Below, piece by piece: positions 7,035-13,550 of a DNA stretch of 36,051 nucleotides. This stretch comes from Allorhizobium borbori (lineage in GTDB: Bacteria > Pseudomonadota > Alphaproteobacteria > Rhizobiales > Rhizobiaceae). Numbering within the stretch: the first letter of the stretch is position 1; the number at the start of each line of letters is the position of its first letter. The notes below the pieces were generated by a model. The model saw nothing but the letters and a program-made list of their open reading frames with translations. It did no database searches and was not told the DNA's origin. The stretch is from positions 1 to 36,051 of the forward strand of contig NZ_JACIDU010000025.1 in NCBI RefSeq assembly GCF_014196535.1, given 5' to 3'. A program made the translations under genes and the position numbers.

Positions 7035-8168
7035 ATGACCACAACCTGGCGCTTTACCGCGCTTGCCGATCGCCACCGTGCCCTTGGCTCCAAGCTCGAA
7101 GACTGGAGCGGTATGCAGACGCCTTGGACTTACGATAAGGATATGTCTGCCGAGCATGTCGCGATCCGCACCAAGGCCGGCCTGATGGATGTGTCAGGCC
7201 TGAAGAAGGTGCACCTCGTCGGCCCGCACGCTCTGGCCGTTCTCGATTACGTCACCACCCGCGATGTCTCGAAGATCTACCCCGGCAAGTCCGTTTATGC
7301 CTGCATGCTGAACGAGCGCGGCCATTTCACGGATGACTGCATCATCTACCGCACCGGTCCGAATTCCTGGATGCTGGTTCACGGTTCCGGCTCCGGCCAT
7401 GAGGAAATCACCAAGCAGGCCGCTGGCCGCAACGTGGCCGTCCTCTTCGATGACGACCTGCACGATCTCTCGCTCCAGGGCCCGCTTGCCGTCGACTTTC
7501 TCGCGAAATACGTTCCTGGCATTCGCGACCTCAAGTACTTCCATCACATCCAGACGACGCTGTTCGGCGTTCCGGTGATGATTTCGCGCACCGGCTACAC
7601 CGGCGAGCGCGGCTATGAAATTTTCGTGCGCGGTCAAGACGCTCCGCTGGTCTGGGATACGATCGTTGCCGAGGGTGCTGAAATGGGGATCATTCCCTGC
7701 TGCTTCAGCGTGCTCGACATGCTGCGCGTGGAAAGCTACCTGCTGTTCTACCCCTACGACAATTCGCAGATGTATCCCTTTGCTGACCAGCCTCCGGGCG
7801 ACAGCTTGTGGGAACTCGGGCTCGACTTCACTGTCTCCAAGGGCAAGACTGGCTTCCGCGGTGCGGAAGAACATGCCCGCCTCAAGGGCAAGGAGCGCTT
7901 CAAGATCTTCGGCATGCTGCTTGAGGCGGACGAGCCGGCAGAACTGGGCGACGAAGTCTGGGCCGATGGCAAGAAGGTCGGCGTCATCACCTGCCCCTGC
8001 TATTCGTCGTTGACGAAGCAGTCCATGGCGATTGCCCGTCTCGATGTCGACAAGGCCGTTCATGGCACTCCGCTCGAAGTCAAGGGCAAGACGCTTCAGG
8101 TCAAGGCCATCGCCCACACGCTGCCGTTCGATGATCCGGAGAAGAAGAAGCGGACGGTCGTCGGTTAA
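7035..8168 (+). CDS. dmmD: GcvT-family tetrahydrofolate-dependent protein of the dimethylamine monooxygenase cluster (DmmD)
   Basis: The 377-residue protein belongs to the aminomethyltransferase (GcvT/DmdA) family. It shows the AEHVAIRTKAGLMDVSG start segment, the core LHDLSLQGP, the ISRTGYTGERGYEIF signature near residues 180-194, and a C-terminal barrel domain. It is not the glycine cleavage T protein: no gcvH or gcvP is nearby, and the segment LDMLRVESYLLFYPYDNSQ differs from GcvT. Four-gene dmmDABC clusters are known from marine alphaproteobacteria, and the gene order here matches them. A GcvT fold binds tetrahydrofolate, so the likely job is to pass the methyl-derived C1 unit of dimethylamine to folate as methylene-tetrahydrofolate. 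It is first in its operon, 11 bases before dmmA. Confidence 0.82.
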   Translation: MTTTWRFTALADRHRALGSKLEDWSGMQTPWTYDKDMSAEHVAIRTKAGLMDVSGLKKVHLVGPHALAVLDYVTTRDVSKIYPGKSVYACMLNERGHFTDDCIIYRTGPNSWMLVHGSGSGHEEITKQAAGRNVAVLFDDDLHDLSLQGPLAVDFLAKYVPGIRDLKYFHHIQTTLFGVPVMISRTGYTGERGYEIFVRGQDAPLVWDTIVAEGAEMGIIPCCFSVLDMLRVESYLLFYPYDNSQMYPFADQPPGDSLWELGLDFTVSKGKTGFRGAEEHARLKGKERFKIFGMLLEADEPAELGDEVWADGKKVGVITCPCYSSLTKQSMAIARLDVDKAVHGTPLEVKGKTLQVKAIAHTLPFDDPEKKKRTVVG

Positions 8169-8179
8169 GGGAGGCTGGC

Positions 8180-8785
8180 ATGCTGGTTGAAGGTATCAAG
8201 AGCCGGCCTGTCTACAAGGGGATCGATATCGATCCCCGCGCCCGCCGGCACATTTTCGTTCTCGAAGGGGAGGGCGCTCTCGCCCTTCTGGAGCGCAAGG
8301 ACGCGCTGACTCCGGCCATTCTGGCGGAGTCTGATATTCTCTACGTCGCGCGCGGTTCCGCCGGGCGCGATCACGGTGCGGCTCTGGCCGCGCTCGATGC
8401 CGGTTCCGACTGGACGGCACCGACCGTCGAAACGCTGTTTTTCAGGCTCAAGGTCGTTCTTTCCTCTGCCGATATGGGCACGCGTCTCTACATTGCCGGC
8501 ACGGAAGGCTTCATCGGTCAGGCCATGCAGGCGGCTTTCAGCCTGGGCATGGATGCAACCAGCATCCTGACTGAACATCGCGGGTCGCTTGCCCGCCGCG
8601 TTCAATGCGTTCACTGCAAGGGTATGACGGAGAACGTGACCACCAGTCCATTCAACTGTTCCCATTGCGGCCTCCCGCTTCTGGTTCGCGATCACTACTC
8701 GCGACGCCTTGGCGCCTTTCAGGGCGTGAATATCGATGCGGAAGAACCGGGCACTGCACCCCAACCGGAGGAGCTGTTCCTGTGA
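8180..8785 (+). CDS. dmmA: Dimethylamine monooxygenase subunit DmmA
   Basis: This 201-residue protein has an alpha/beta N-terminal part (about 20-130, including an RLYIAGTEGFIGQAM segment) and a C-terminal zinc-ribbon or rubredoxin-like knuckle. The knuckle consists of Cys143-x2-Cys146 (CVHC) and Cys160-x2-Cys163 (CSHC), and could bind zinc or iron. Size, cysteine pairs and position between dmmD and dmmB fit DmmA, one of three proteins needed for oxidative N-demethylation of dimethylamine to methylamine and formaldehyde. GGGAGG lies a few bases before the ATG. Its stop overlaps the dmmB GTG start by four bases. Its exact role in the complex is not evident from sequence. Confidence 0.8.
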   Translation: MLVEGIKSRPVYKGIDIDPRARRHIFVLEGEGALALLERKDALTPAILAESDILYVARGSAGRDHGAALAALDAGSDWTAPTVETLFFRLKVVLSSADMGTRLYIAGTEGFIGQAMQAAFSLGMDATSILTEHRGSLARRVQCVHCKGMTENVTTSPFNCSHCGLPLLVRDHYSRRLGAFQGVNIDAEEPGTAPQPEELFL

Positions 8786-9744
8786 GCACCACCGATTTTT
8801 CCGTCCGCGTGGCCAAGGTCACGCCCGTTGCCGAAACCGTCAAACGCTTCCGCTTCGAGCGGGTTGACGGTGGCGCTCTGCCGGTCTTTTCCGGTGGCGC
8901 ACACGTCGTCGTCACGATGAAGGACGGCAGTCAGAGCCGTCGCAATGCCTATTCGCTGATGTCCGATCCGGCGGATTGCTCCGCTTACGAGATCAGCGTT
9001 CTCAAGGCCGATGAAAGCCGGGGCGGGTCGGTTTTCATGCATGAGAAGGTGAACGAAGGCGATGTTCTGACGATCAGCGCCCCGGTCAACCTTTTCGCGC
9101 CGGACTGGCGGGGCCGCAAGCATATCCTGATTGCCGGCGGCATCGGCATTACGCCCTTCATGGCTATGATGGCGCAGTTCGAGCGGGAAGGCATTGCGTT
9201 CGAACTCCACTATGCCGTTCGTGCCCGTGCCCGTGGCGCCTATCTCGATGATCTTGTGGCCCGCTACGGCGCCAGCCGCGTGAAGATTTATGTCAGCGAG
9301 GAAGGCACGCGTATTCCGCTTGAGGACGTGTTGCTTCGCCAGCCGCTCGGCACGCATCTTTATGTCTGCGGTCCCGAGCGGATGATCGAGGGCGTACTGG
9401 AAGCGGGTATCAATGCCGGCTGGCCGGCAACCAGCCTGCATGCGGAACACTTCCTGACGCCGCCGCCCGGCAAGCCGTTTACGGTGGAACTGACGCGCTC
9501 CGGCAAGACCGTTCCGGTCGGCGAACACGAGAGCATTCTCGAGGCGCTGGAAGGCGCGGGCATCGATGCGCCCTATCTCTGCCGTGGCGGTGCCTGCGGT
9601 CAGTGCGAGACGGGGGTTGCGGCCTGCGAAGGCATCATCCTGCACAACGACGTCTATCTCTCCGATGACGAGAAGGCATCCGGCAAGAAGATCATGATCT
9701 GCGTGTCCCGCGTCGAGGGACAGCGCGTGCAACTCGAACTTTAA
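8782..9744 (+). CDS. dmmB: Dimethylamine monooxygenase reductase subunit DmmB (FMN / NADPH / 2Fe-2S)
   Basis: DmmB passes electrons from NAD(P)H through FMN and a 2Fe-2S cluster to the haem subunit. The 320-residue protein has the phthalate-dioxygenase-reductase layout. It starts with a flavin domain containing RRNAYSL at 53-59. A nucleotide-binding domain follows with AGGIGITPF (118-126) and CGPERM (196-201). Last is a plant-type ferredoxin domain whose ligands are Cys267, Cys272, Cys275 and Cys307. The GTG start at 8782 overlaps the dmmA stop (GTGA) and has GGAGGAG eight bases upstream. A longer frame from 8605 lies inside dmmA and was rejected. A stretch of 80 bases with strong hairpins separates it from dmmC. 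Confidence 0.87.
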   Translation: MSTTDFSVRVAKVTPVAETVKRFRFERVDGGALPVFSGGAHVVVTMKDGSQSRRNAYSLMSDPADCSAYEISVLKADESRGGSVFMHEKVNEGDVLTISAPVNLFAPDWRGRKHILIAGGIGITPFMAMMAQFEREGIAFELHYAVRARARGAYLDDLVARYGASRVKIYVSEEGTRIPLEDVLLRQPLGTHLYVCGPERMIEGVLEAGINAGWPATSLHAEHFLTPPPGKPFTVELTRSGKTVPVGEHESILEALEGAGIDAPYLCRGGACGQCETGVAACEGIILHNDVYLSDDEKASGKKIMICVSRVEGQRVQLEL

Positions 9745-9754
9745 CGGACTTCAC

Positions 9755-9793
9755 GCATGTCCGGGAGGCAACCTCCCATCCTCCTGGACGTGC
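9755..9793 (+). other. Intercistronic hairpin with two alternative folds between dmmB and dmmC
   Basis: A 14-bp stem with two G-U pairs forms between 9755-9768 and 9780-9793. The inner arm GGGAGG (9763-9768) can instead pair with CCTCCC (9772-9777) around a CAA loop. The two folds exclude each other. The site is not followed by a T-run, so it is more likely a processing, stability or translation-tuning element than a terminator. The dmmC ribosome site lies 19 bases downstream. Confidence 0.55.
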
Positions 9794-9824
9794 TTCAACG
9801 CCGGTATCGGCAGGAGATCAGACC

Positions 9825-10865
9825 ATGGCGATCGTCTTCCGTCAGGAAACCTTCCGCGACGATTTCACCTACCGCAACAGCCCGGAAAACATCCGGCGCT
9901 TCCCGTTCCCGTTCCCGGACGACAACTACATGTATTCCGTCAACATGGAGCCGCATGTGAAGGGTGCCAAGGGCACGGTGTTCGAAAACCTCATCGATGT
10001 CGATGAGCACTACGTCTCCGAAATGGCGGACCGTGCGCTGGTTCTGAAGCAGGACCCGCTGCGCTGCCAGGCGCTGCCGCATATGATGCAGGCCCAGTGG
10101 GACACGCTGGAACTCATCATGGAGCAGAAGGCCGAGGGCTATCCGGAGCATTTCACCCTGACGAAGGATGGTAACCGCTGGCGCTGGATCAACCGCCCGC
10201 TCGGCATTGACGACACCTTCACCTTCGGTGACGCGACGACGCTGCCCATGGAGCCGCTGGAATATATCGGCCGCCAGACGCAGGGCGACCTCGCCATTGT
10301 CGACCAGCGCGAAAACAATCTCTGGATGGATGCCGGCATCGTCACCACCCAGGCCGATTGGTCACTCGATTTCGACGTGGGTATGAACTTCATGGAATGG
10401 CACGGTCCCGTGCCGCTGGCTCATCAGCAGGGCGTTTTTGAGCGCGCGCTGAAGTTTCTTCTGAATTTGCCGCTCGGCAAGCCGACGCGCCGCTTCAACT
10501 GGACGATGACGATCAATCCGCGCCTCGACACGAGCCCGGAAAACTTCCCGAAATGGGGCACGGACCGCACGACGGTGACACCGGAAAATGTCGGTGAGAA
10601 GGTGCATCTGCGCGTGGAGCTCCAGACGCTGTGGCGTCTGCCGCGTTCCAACGCCATGCTGTTCGTCATTCGCTGCTACCTGATGAACATGAACGAACTG
10701 GTGACCGTTCCGAAGTGGGGCCGTCGCTTCCACCGCGTTCTCGGTTCGCTGCCGCCCGAACTCATCGATTACAAGGGTATCACCCGCTACCGCGACGATA
10801 CCGTGGCCTGGCTCTCGAAATATGATGACGGCGCGCCGACCAGCGCCGGCACGTTCGCAGATTGA
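9825..10865 (+). CDS. dmmC: Haem-dependent oxidative N-demethylase subunit of dimethylamine monooxygenase (DUF3445)
   Basis: The 346-residue protein matches the DUF3445 / haem-dependent oxidative N-demethylase family: EDFTYRNSPENIRRFPFPF-like opening near residues 8-30, PHMMQAQWDTLELIM, WRWINRPLGIDDTFTFGD, and the NLWMDAGIVT...WSLDFDVG segment, then VELQTLWRLPRSNAMLFVIR near 265-284. In dimethylamine monooxygenase this subunit carries the haem where O2 and the amine react, giving methylamine and formaldehyde. AGGAG lies eight bases before the ATG. It is separated from dmmB by a hairpin-bearing spacer and from tmm by 47 bases, and is probably in the same transcript as both. The haem ligand cannot be picked from sequence with certainty. 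Confidence 0.85.
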   Translation: MAIVFRQETFRDDFTYRNSPENIRRFPFPFPDDNYMYSVNMEPHVKGAKGTVFENLIDVDEHYVSEMADRALVLKQDPLRCQALPHMMQAQWDTLELIMEQKAEGYPEHFTLTKDGNRWRWINRPLGIDDTFTFGDATTLPMEPLEYIGRQTQGDLAIVDQRENNLWMDAGIVTTQADWSLDFDVGMNFMEWHGPVPLAHQQGVFERALKFLLNLPLGKPTRRFNWTMTINPRLDTSPENFPKWGTDRTTVTPENVGEKVHLRVELQTLWRLPRSNAMLFVIRCYLMNMNELVTVPKWGRRFHRVLGSLPPELIDYKGITRYRDDTVAWLSKYDDGAPTSAGTFAD

Positions 10866-10888
10866 CGGCGTTCCCAAGACGCGCCGTC
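10864..10888 (+). other. Hairpin at the dmmC stop codon
   Basis: A 7-bp stem (10864-10870 with 10882-10888) begins within the dmmC stop codon and has no T-run after it. The tmm ribosome site GAGGGG follows about 13 bases later. It may separate or protect the dmmC and tmm parts of one transcript. Confidence 0.4.
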
Positions 10889-10912
10889 ATTACCACCTAG
10901 AGGGGAATAAAA

Positions 10913-12253
10913 ATGAAACGTATTGCTGTTATTGGGGCTGGCCCGTCCGGCCTTGCGATGCTGCGCGCCTTCCAGTCTGCCAAGGCCAAGGGTGCGGAAA
11001 TCCCGGAAGTCGTCTGCTTTGAAAAGCAGTCGGACTGGGGTGGGCTGTGGAACTACACCTGGCGCACGGGTGTCGATGAAAACGGCGAGCCGGTACATTG
11101 CTCGATGTACCGCTACCTTTGGACCAATGGTCCGAAGGAAGGCCTCGAATTCGCCGATTATTCCTTCGAAGAGCATTTCGGCAAGCAGATCGCCTCATAC
11201 CCGCCACGCGCCGTGATGATGGATTACATCGAAGGTCGCGTGAAGAAGGCGGACGTCCGCAAGTGGATCCGCTTCTCGACCGTCGTTCGCTGGGTCGAGT
11301 ACAACGAGGCGACCGGTGATTTCACCGTGACCGTCCACGACATGGAAAAGGATTCGGTCTACAAGGAGCGCTTCGATCACGTCGTCTGCGCCTCGGGCCA
11401 TTTCTCCTCGCCGAACGTTCCGGAATATCCGGGCTTCGACCAGTTCTACGGTCGCATCGTCCACGCCCACGACTTCCGCGATGCCCGCGAATTCGCCGGT
11501 CAGGACGTGTTGCTCGTCGGCGCGTCCTACTCGGCCGAAGATATCGGTTCGCAGTGCTGGAAGTACGGTGCGAAGTCTGTCACGACCTCTTATCGTTCGG
11601 CGCCGATGGGGTTCAACTGGCCGGATAACTGGGAAGAAAAGCCCGCCCTGGTCAAAGTCGAGGGCAAGACGGCTTTCTTCAAGGACGGTTCCAGCAAGGA
11701 AATCGACTCGATCATCCTGTGCACCGGTTACAAGCACTACTTCCCCTTCCTGCCGGATGATCTGCGCCTGAAAACCAAGAACCGCCTCGCCACCGCCGAT
11801 CTCTACAAGGGTGTGGTTTATGTCCATAACCCGAAGATGTTCTACCTCGGCATGCAGGACCAGTGGTTCACCTTCAACATGTTCGACGCCCAGGCCTGGT
11901 ATGTCCGCGATATCATCCTTGGCCGTATTGCGGTTCCGGAAGACAAGCAGGTTCTGCTTGATGATGTCGCCGAACGTGAAGCCCGCGAGGAAGCACAGGA
12001 CGACGTGAAGTATGCGATCAAGTACCAGGGCGCCTACGTCAAGGAACTGATCGCCGATACGGATTATCCGAGCTTCGATGTCGATGGCGCGTGCTATGCG
12101 TTCTTCGAGTGGAAGCAGCACAAGATCGACGACATCATGGGCTTCCGCAACAACTCCTACAAGTCGCTGATGACCGGCACGATGGCGCCGACGCATCACA
12201 CGCCCTGGAAGGACGCGCTGGACGATTCCATGGAAGCCTACCTCAAGAACTGA
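10913..12253 (+). CDS. tmm: Trimethylamine monooxygenase (bacterial flavin-containing monooxygenase)
   Basis: Tmm oxidises trimethylamine to trimethylamine N-oxide with NADPH, FAD and O2, the entry step of aerobic TMA use. The 446-residue protein has the FAD loop GAGPSG at 8-13, the flavin-monooxygenase signature [11 protein letters not shown] at 178-188 (F-x-G-x3-H-x3-F), the NADPH site [11 protein letters not shown] at 202-212, and the [13 protein letters not shown] segment near 268-280. Length and these segments ([20 protein letters not shown]) fit bacterial TMA monooxygenases rather than Baeyer-Villiger enzymes. The neighbouring dmm and tdm genes support the substrate. GAGGGGAAT precedes the ATG. 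A 12-bp hairpin 70 bases after the stop ends the operon. Confidence 0.92.
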   Translation: MKRIAVIGAGPSGLAMLRAFQSAKAKGAEIPEVVCFEKQSDWGGLWNYTWRTGVDENGEPVHCSMYRYLWTNGPKEGLEFADYSFEEHFGKQIASYPPRAVMMDYIEGRVKKADVRKWIRFSTVVRWVEYNEATGDFTVTVHDMEKDSVYKERFDHVVCASGHFSSPNVPEYPGFDQFYGRIVHAHDFRDAREFAGQDVLLVGASYSAEDIGSQCWKYGAKSVTTSYRSAPMGFNWPDNWEEKPALVKVEGKTAFFKDGSSKEIDSIILCTGYKHYFPFLPDDLRLKTKNRLATADLYKGVVYVHNPKMFYLGMQDQWFTFNMFDAQAWYVRDIILGRIAVPEDKQVLLDDVAEREAREEAQDDVKYAIKYQGAYVKELIADTDYPSFDVDGACYAFFEWKQHKIDDIMGFRNNSYKSLMTGTMAPTHHTPWKDALDDSMEAYLKN

Positions 12254-12320
12254 TGAGTGCAGCCGGCCGCTGAGCCTGTACTTTGAAGGAGGCAGGCGAG
12301 ACGGTTGAAAGAAATGACAG

Positions 12321-12350
12321 GCGGTCGGTCGAAGCAAATTCGGCCGGCCG
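12321..12350 (+). terminator. Terminator of the dmmDABC-tmm operon
   Basis: A stem of about 12-13 bp with G-U pairs (12321-12333 with 12339-12350/51) encloses a five-base GCAAA loop and is followed by TTAACATTTG. It lies 70 bases after the tmm stop. Confidence 0.6.
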
Positions 12351-12506
12351 TTAACATTTGTGACGGTGACTATGGCCGTAGGGCAGGCTGCGCGCTGTGT
12401 GCGGCGCGAAATAAATTAACAATCCGCAATTCGCCTTTCACGTCGTGGTAACCATTTGCGGAAAATATTATTATCCGTATTCAAGTATCGCGACAGAGGC
12501 TAGCCA

Positions 12507-13106
12507 ATGAATTTTCAGGAGAGCGTACTCGGCCGAATGAACGGCTTCCTTTATCGTTGCCGTGCAGATGCCGATTATACCATGCTGCACATGACCGATG
12601 GGGTTGAGCGGGTCTTTGGCTATCCGATGGATGAAATCGTCGGTAACCGGATACGCAGCTTTTCTTCACTGATCTCCGAGGATGATCTGGCGCGGATGGA
12701 TGAGATCGTCGGCGAAGCGCTCGCCAGCAGGACCGACTGGTCCATGGAATATCGCATGCGCCACCGCGATGGACATTACATCTGGGTGGCGGAAACCGGC
12801 GGTGGTATCTGGGACGACAAGGGGGAGTTGCTTTATCTCGAAGGCAGCATCATCAATATCGAGTCGCTCTACAGTCGACTTGACGCGCAGACGGCGGAGA
12901 TGCGGATTACCGCCTCGAAGACGGGCGAGATCCTGCATTCACTTCGCTATCTCAAGCTTCTGGCTGTCAATGCCGGCATCGAGGCCGCACGCGCTGGCGC
13001 ATCGGGCGCTGGCTTTGCCTATCTTGCGGCTGAAATGCGCCAGCTTGCCAATACCTCCGAAGAGGCCGCGCGGGCGATTTCCGTTGCGCAGAAGAAGTCG
13101 GCCTGA
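12507..13106 (+). CDS. Short soluble PAS protein with a miniature chemoreceptor signalling tip
   Basis: The 199-residue protein has a PAS domain at about 10-120: MTDGVERVFGYPMDEIVG, then the PAC-like EYRMRHRDGHYIWV. A C-terminal segment at about 150-185 closely resembles the hairpin tip of methyl-accepting chemotaxis proteins, with LLAVNAGIEAARAG followed by GFAYLAAEMRQLAN. There is no membrane segment, HAMP domain or methylation helix, and only a tip-length piece of coiled coil. The usual GE.GKG turn of the tip reads ASGAG here. It may bind CheA/CheW as a small soluble receptor or be a decayed receptor. It sits alone between tmm and tdm, so a role in sensing methylated amines or redox state is possible but not shown. 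The ribosome site is weak (gaggctagcca before the ATG). Confidence 0.7.
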   Translation: MNFQESVLGRMNGFLYRCRADADYTMLHMTDGVERVFGYPMDEIVGNRIRSFSSLISEDDLARMDEIVGEALASRTDWSMEYRMRHRDGHYIWVAETGGGIWDDKGELLYLEGSIINIESLYSRLDAQTAEMRITASKTGEILHSLRYLKLLAVNAGIEAARAGASGAGFAYLAAEMRQLANTSEEAARAISVAQKKSA

Positions 13107-13120
13107 TGGCATTCAGGCCG
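13099..13120. terminator. Bidirectional hairpin between convergent genes
   Basis: An 8-bp perfect stem (13099-13106 with 13113-13120) has a six-base loop. The left arm ends in the stop codon of the PAS gene and the right arm begins with the stop codon of the opposing KTSC gene, so one small hairpin closes both reading frames. Confidence 0.5.
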
Positions 13121-13322
13121 CAAGACGCTGAAATTGCTTTCGAATACGGTCTATGTAGTGCTGGCCGGGCGATTTCGCCTCGCACATGGCAACAACTTCG
13201 CTTTCCGGTACGCCGGTAAAGTTGCGGATTTCTCCATTCTTGAACCAGATGCGTAGCTGGCCATCCTCCTGGCTGAAGAAAACGCCCTTGATGATGCGTG
13301 ACTGAACCGGGAACTGTTGCAT
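13113..13322 (-). CDS. KTSC-domain small protein
   Basis: The 69-residue protein reads through the KTSC domain pattern: a start QQFPVQSRIIKGV, a beta hairpin with LRIWFKNGEIRNFTGVP, and the end PGQHYIDRIRKQF. KTSC domains are small RNA-polymerase-associated or lysyl-tRNA-synthetase-associated modules of poorly known function. The start at 13322 follows AGGAGA at a good distance on the minus strand. A 90-residue version from 13385 lacks a ribosome site. Nothing in the sequence ties it to amine metabolism. It lies downstream of the tdm terminator, so it needs its own promoter or read-through. Confidence 0.75.
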   Translation of the reverse strand: MQQFPVQSRIIKGVFFSQEDGQLRIWFKNGEIRNFTGVPESEVVAMCEAKSPGQHYIDRIRKQFQRLAA

Positions 13323-13430
13323 CTTATGTCTCCTGTGCCGTTCTGCCCACTCTAGCCGGCACCCGGAAATTTTCCGCAAAGGCATGTGGTGAGCGAAAGC
13401 TTACCCCTTCTCCCAAAGCGGCTCATGGAT

Positions 13431-13467
13431 AAAAAGACGCCCGGAGAAACCAGGTTTCTACCGGGCG
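13431..13467 (-). terminator. Rho-independent terminator of tdm
   Basis: On the minus strand an interrupted 14-bp stem (13438-13467, one bulge) is followed by TTTTT (13435-13431). It lies about 84 bases after the tdm stop. Confidence 0.75.
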
Positions 13468-13550
13468 GATTGCCTCGACAGGGCAGGGGAAAGGGTGGCG
13501 TATCGCAATGCGTATAGTTGCGCGCGGTATCCGGAACGGAATGAAGGGGT

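Noticed and set aside
7194-8117. Long open frame antisense to dmmD (307 codons), with similar long antisense frames over dmmB, tmm, tdm and the PAS chemoreceptor gene.
   Set aside because: Typical mirror frames of GC-rich genes; no ribosome sites and no recognisable domains, whereas the sense frames are clear enzymes.
7035-8168. dmmD as glycine cleavage T protein or dimethylsulfoniopropionate demethylase DmdA.
   Set aside because: No gcvH/gcvP or DMSP genes nearby; gene order with the DmmA, DmmB and DUF3445 genes fits the dimethylamine monooxygenase cluster better.
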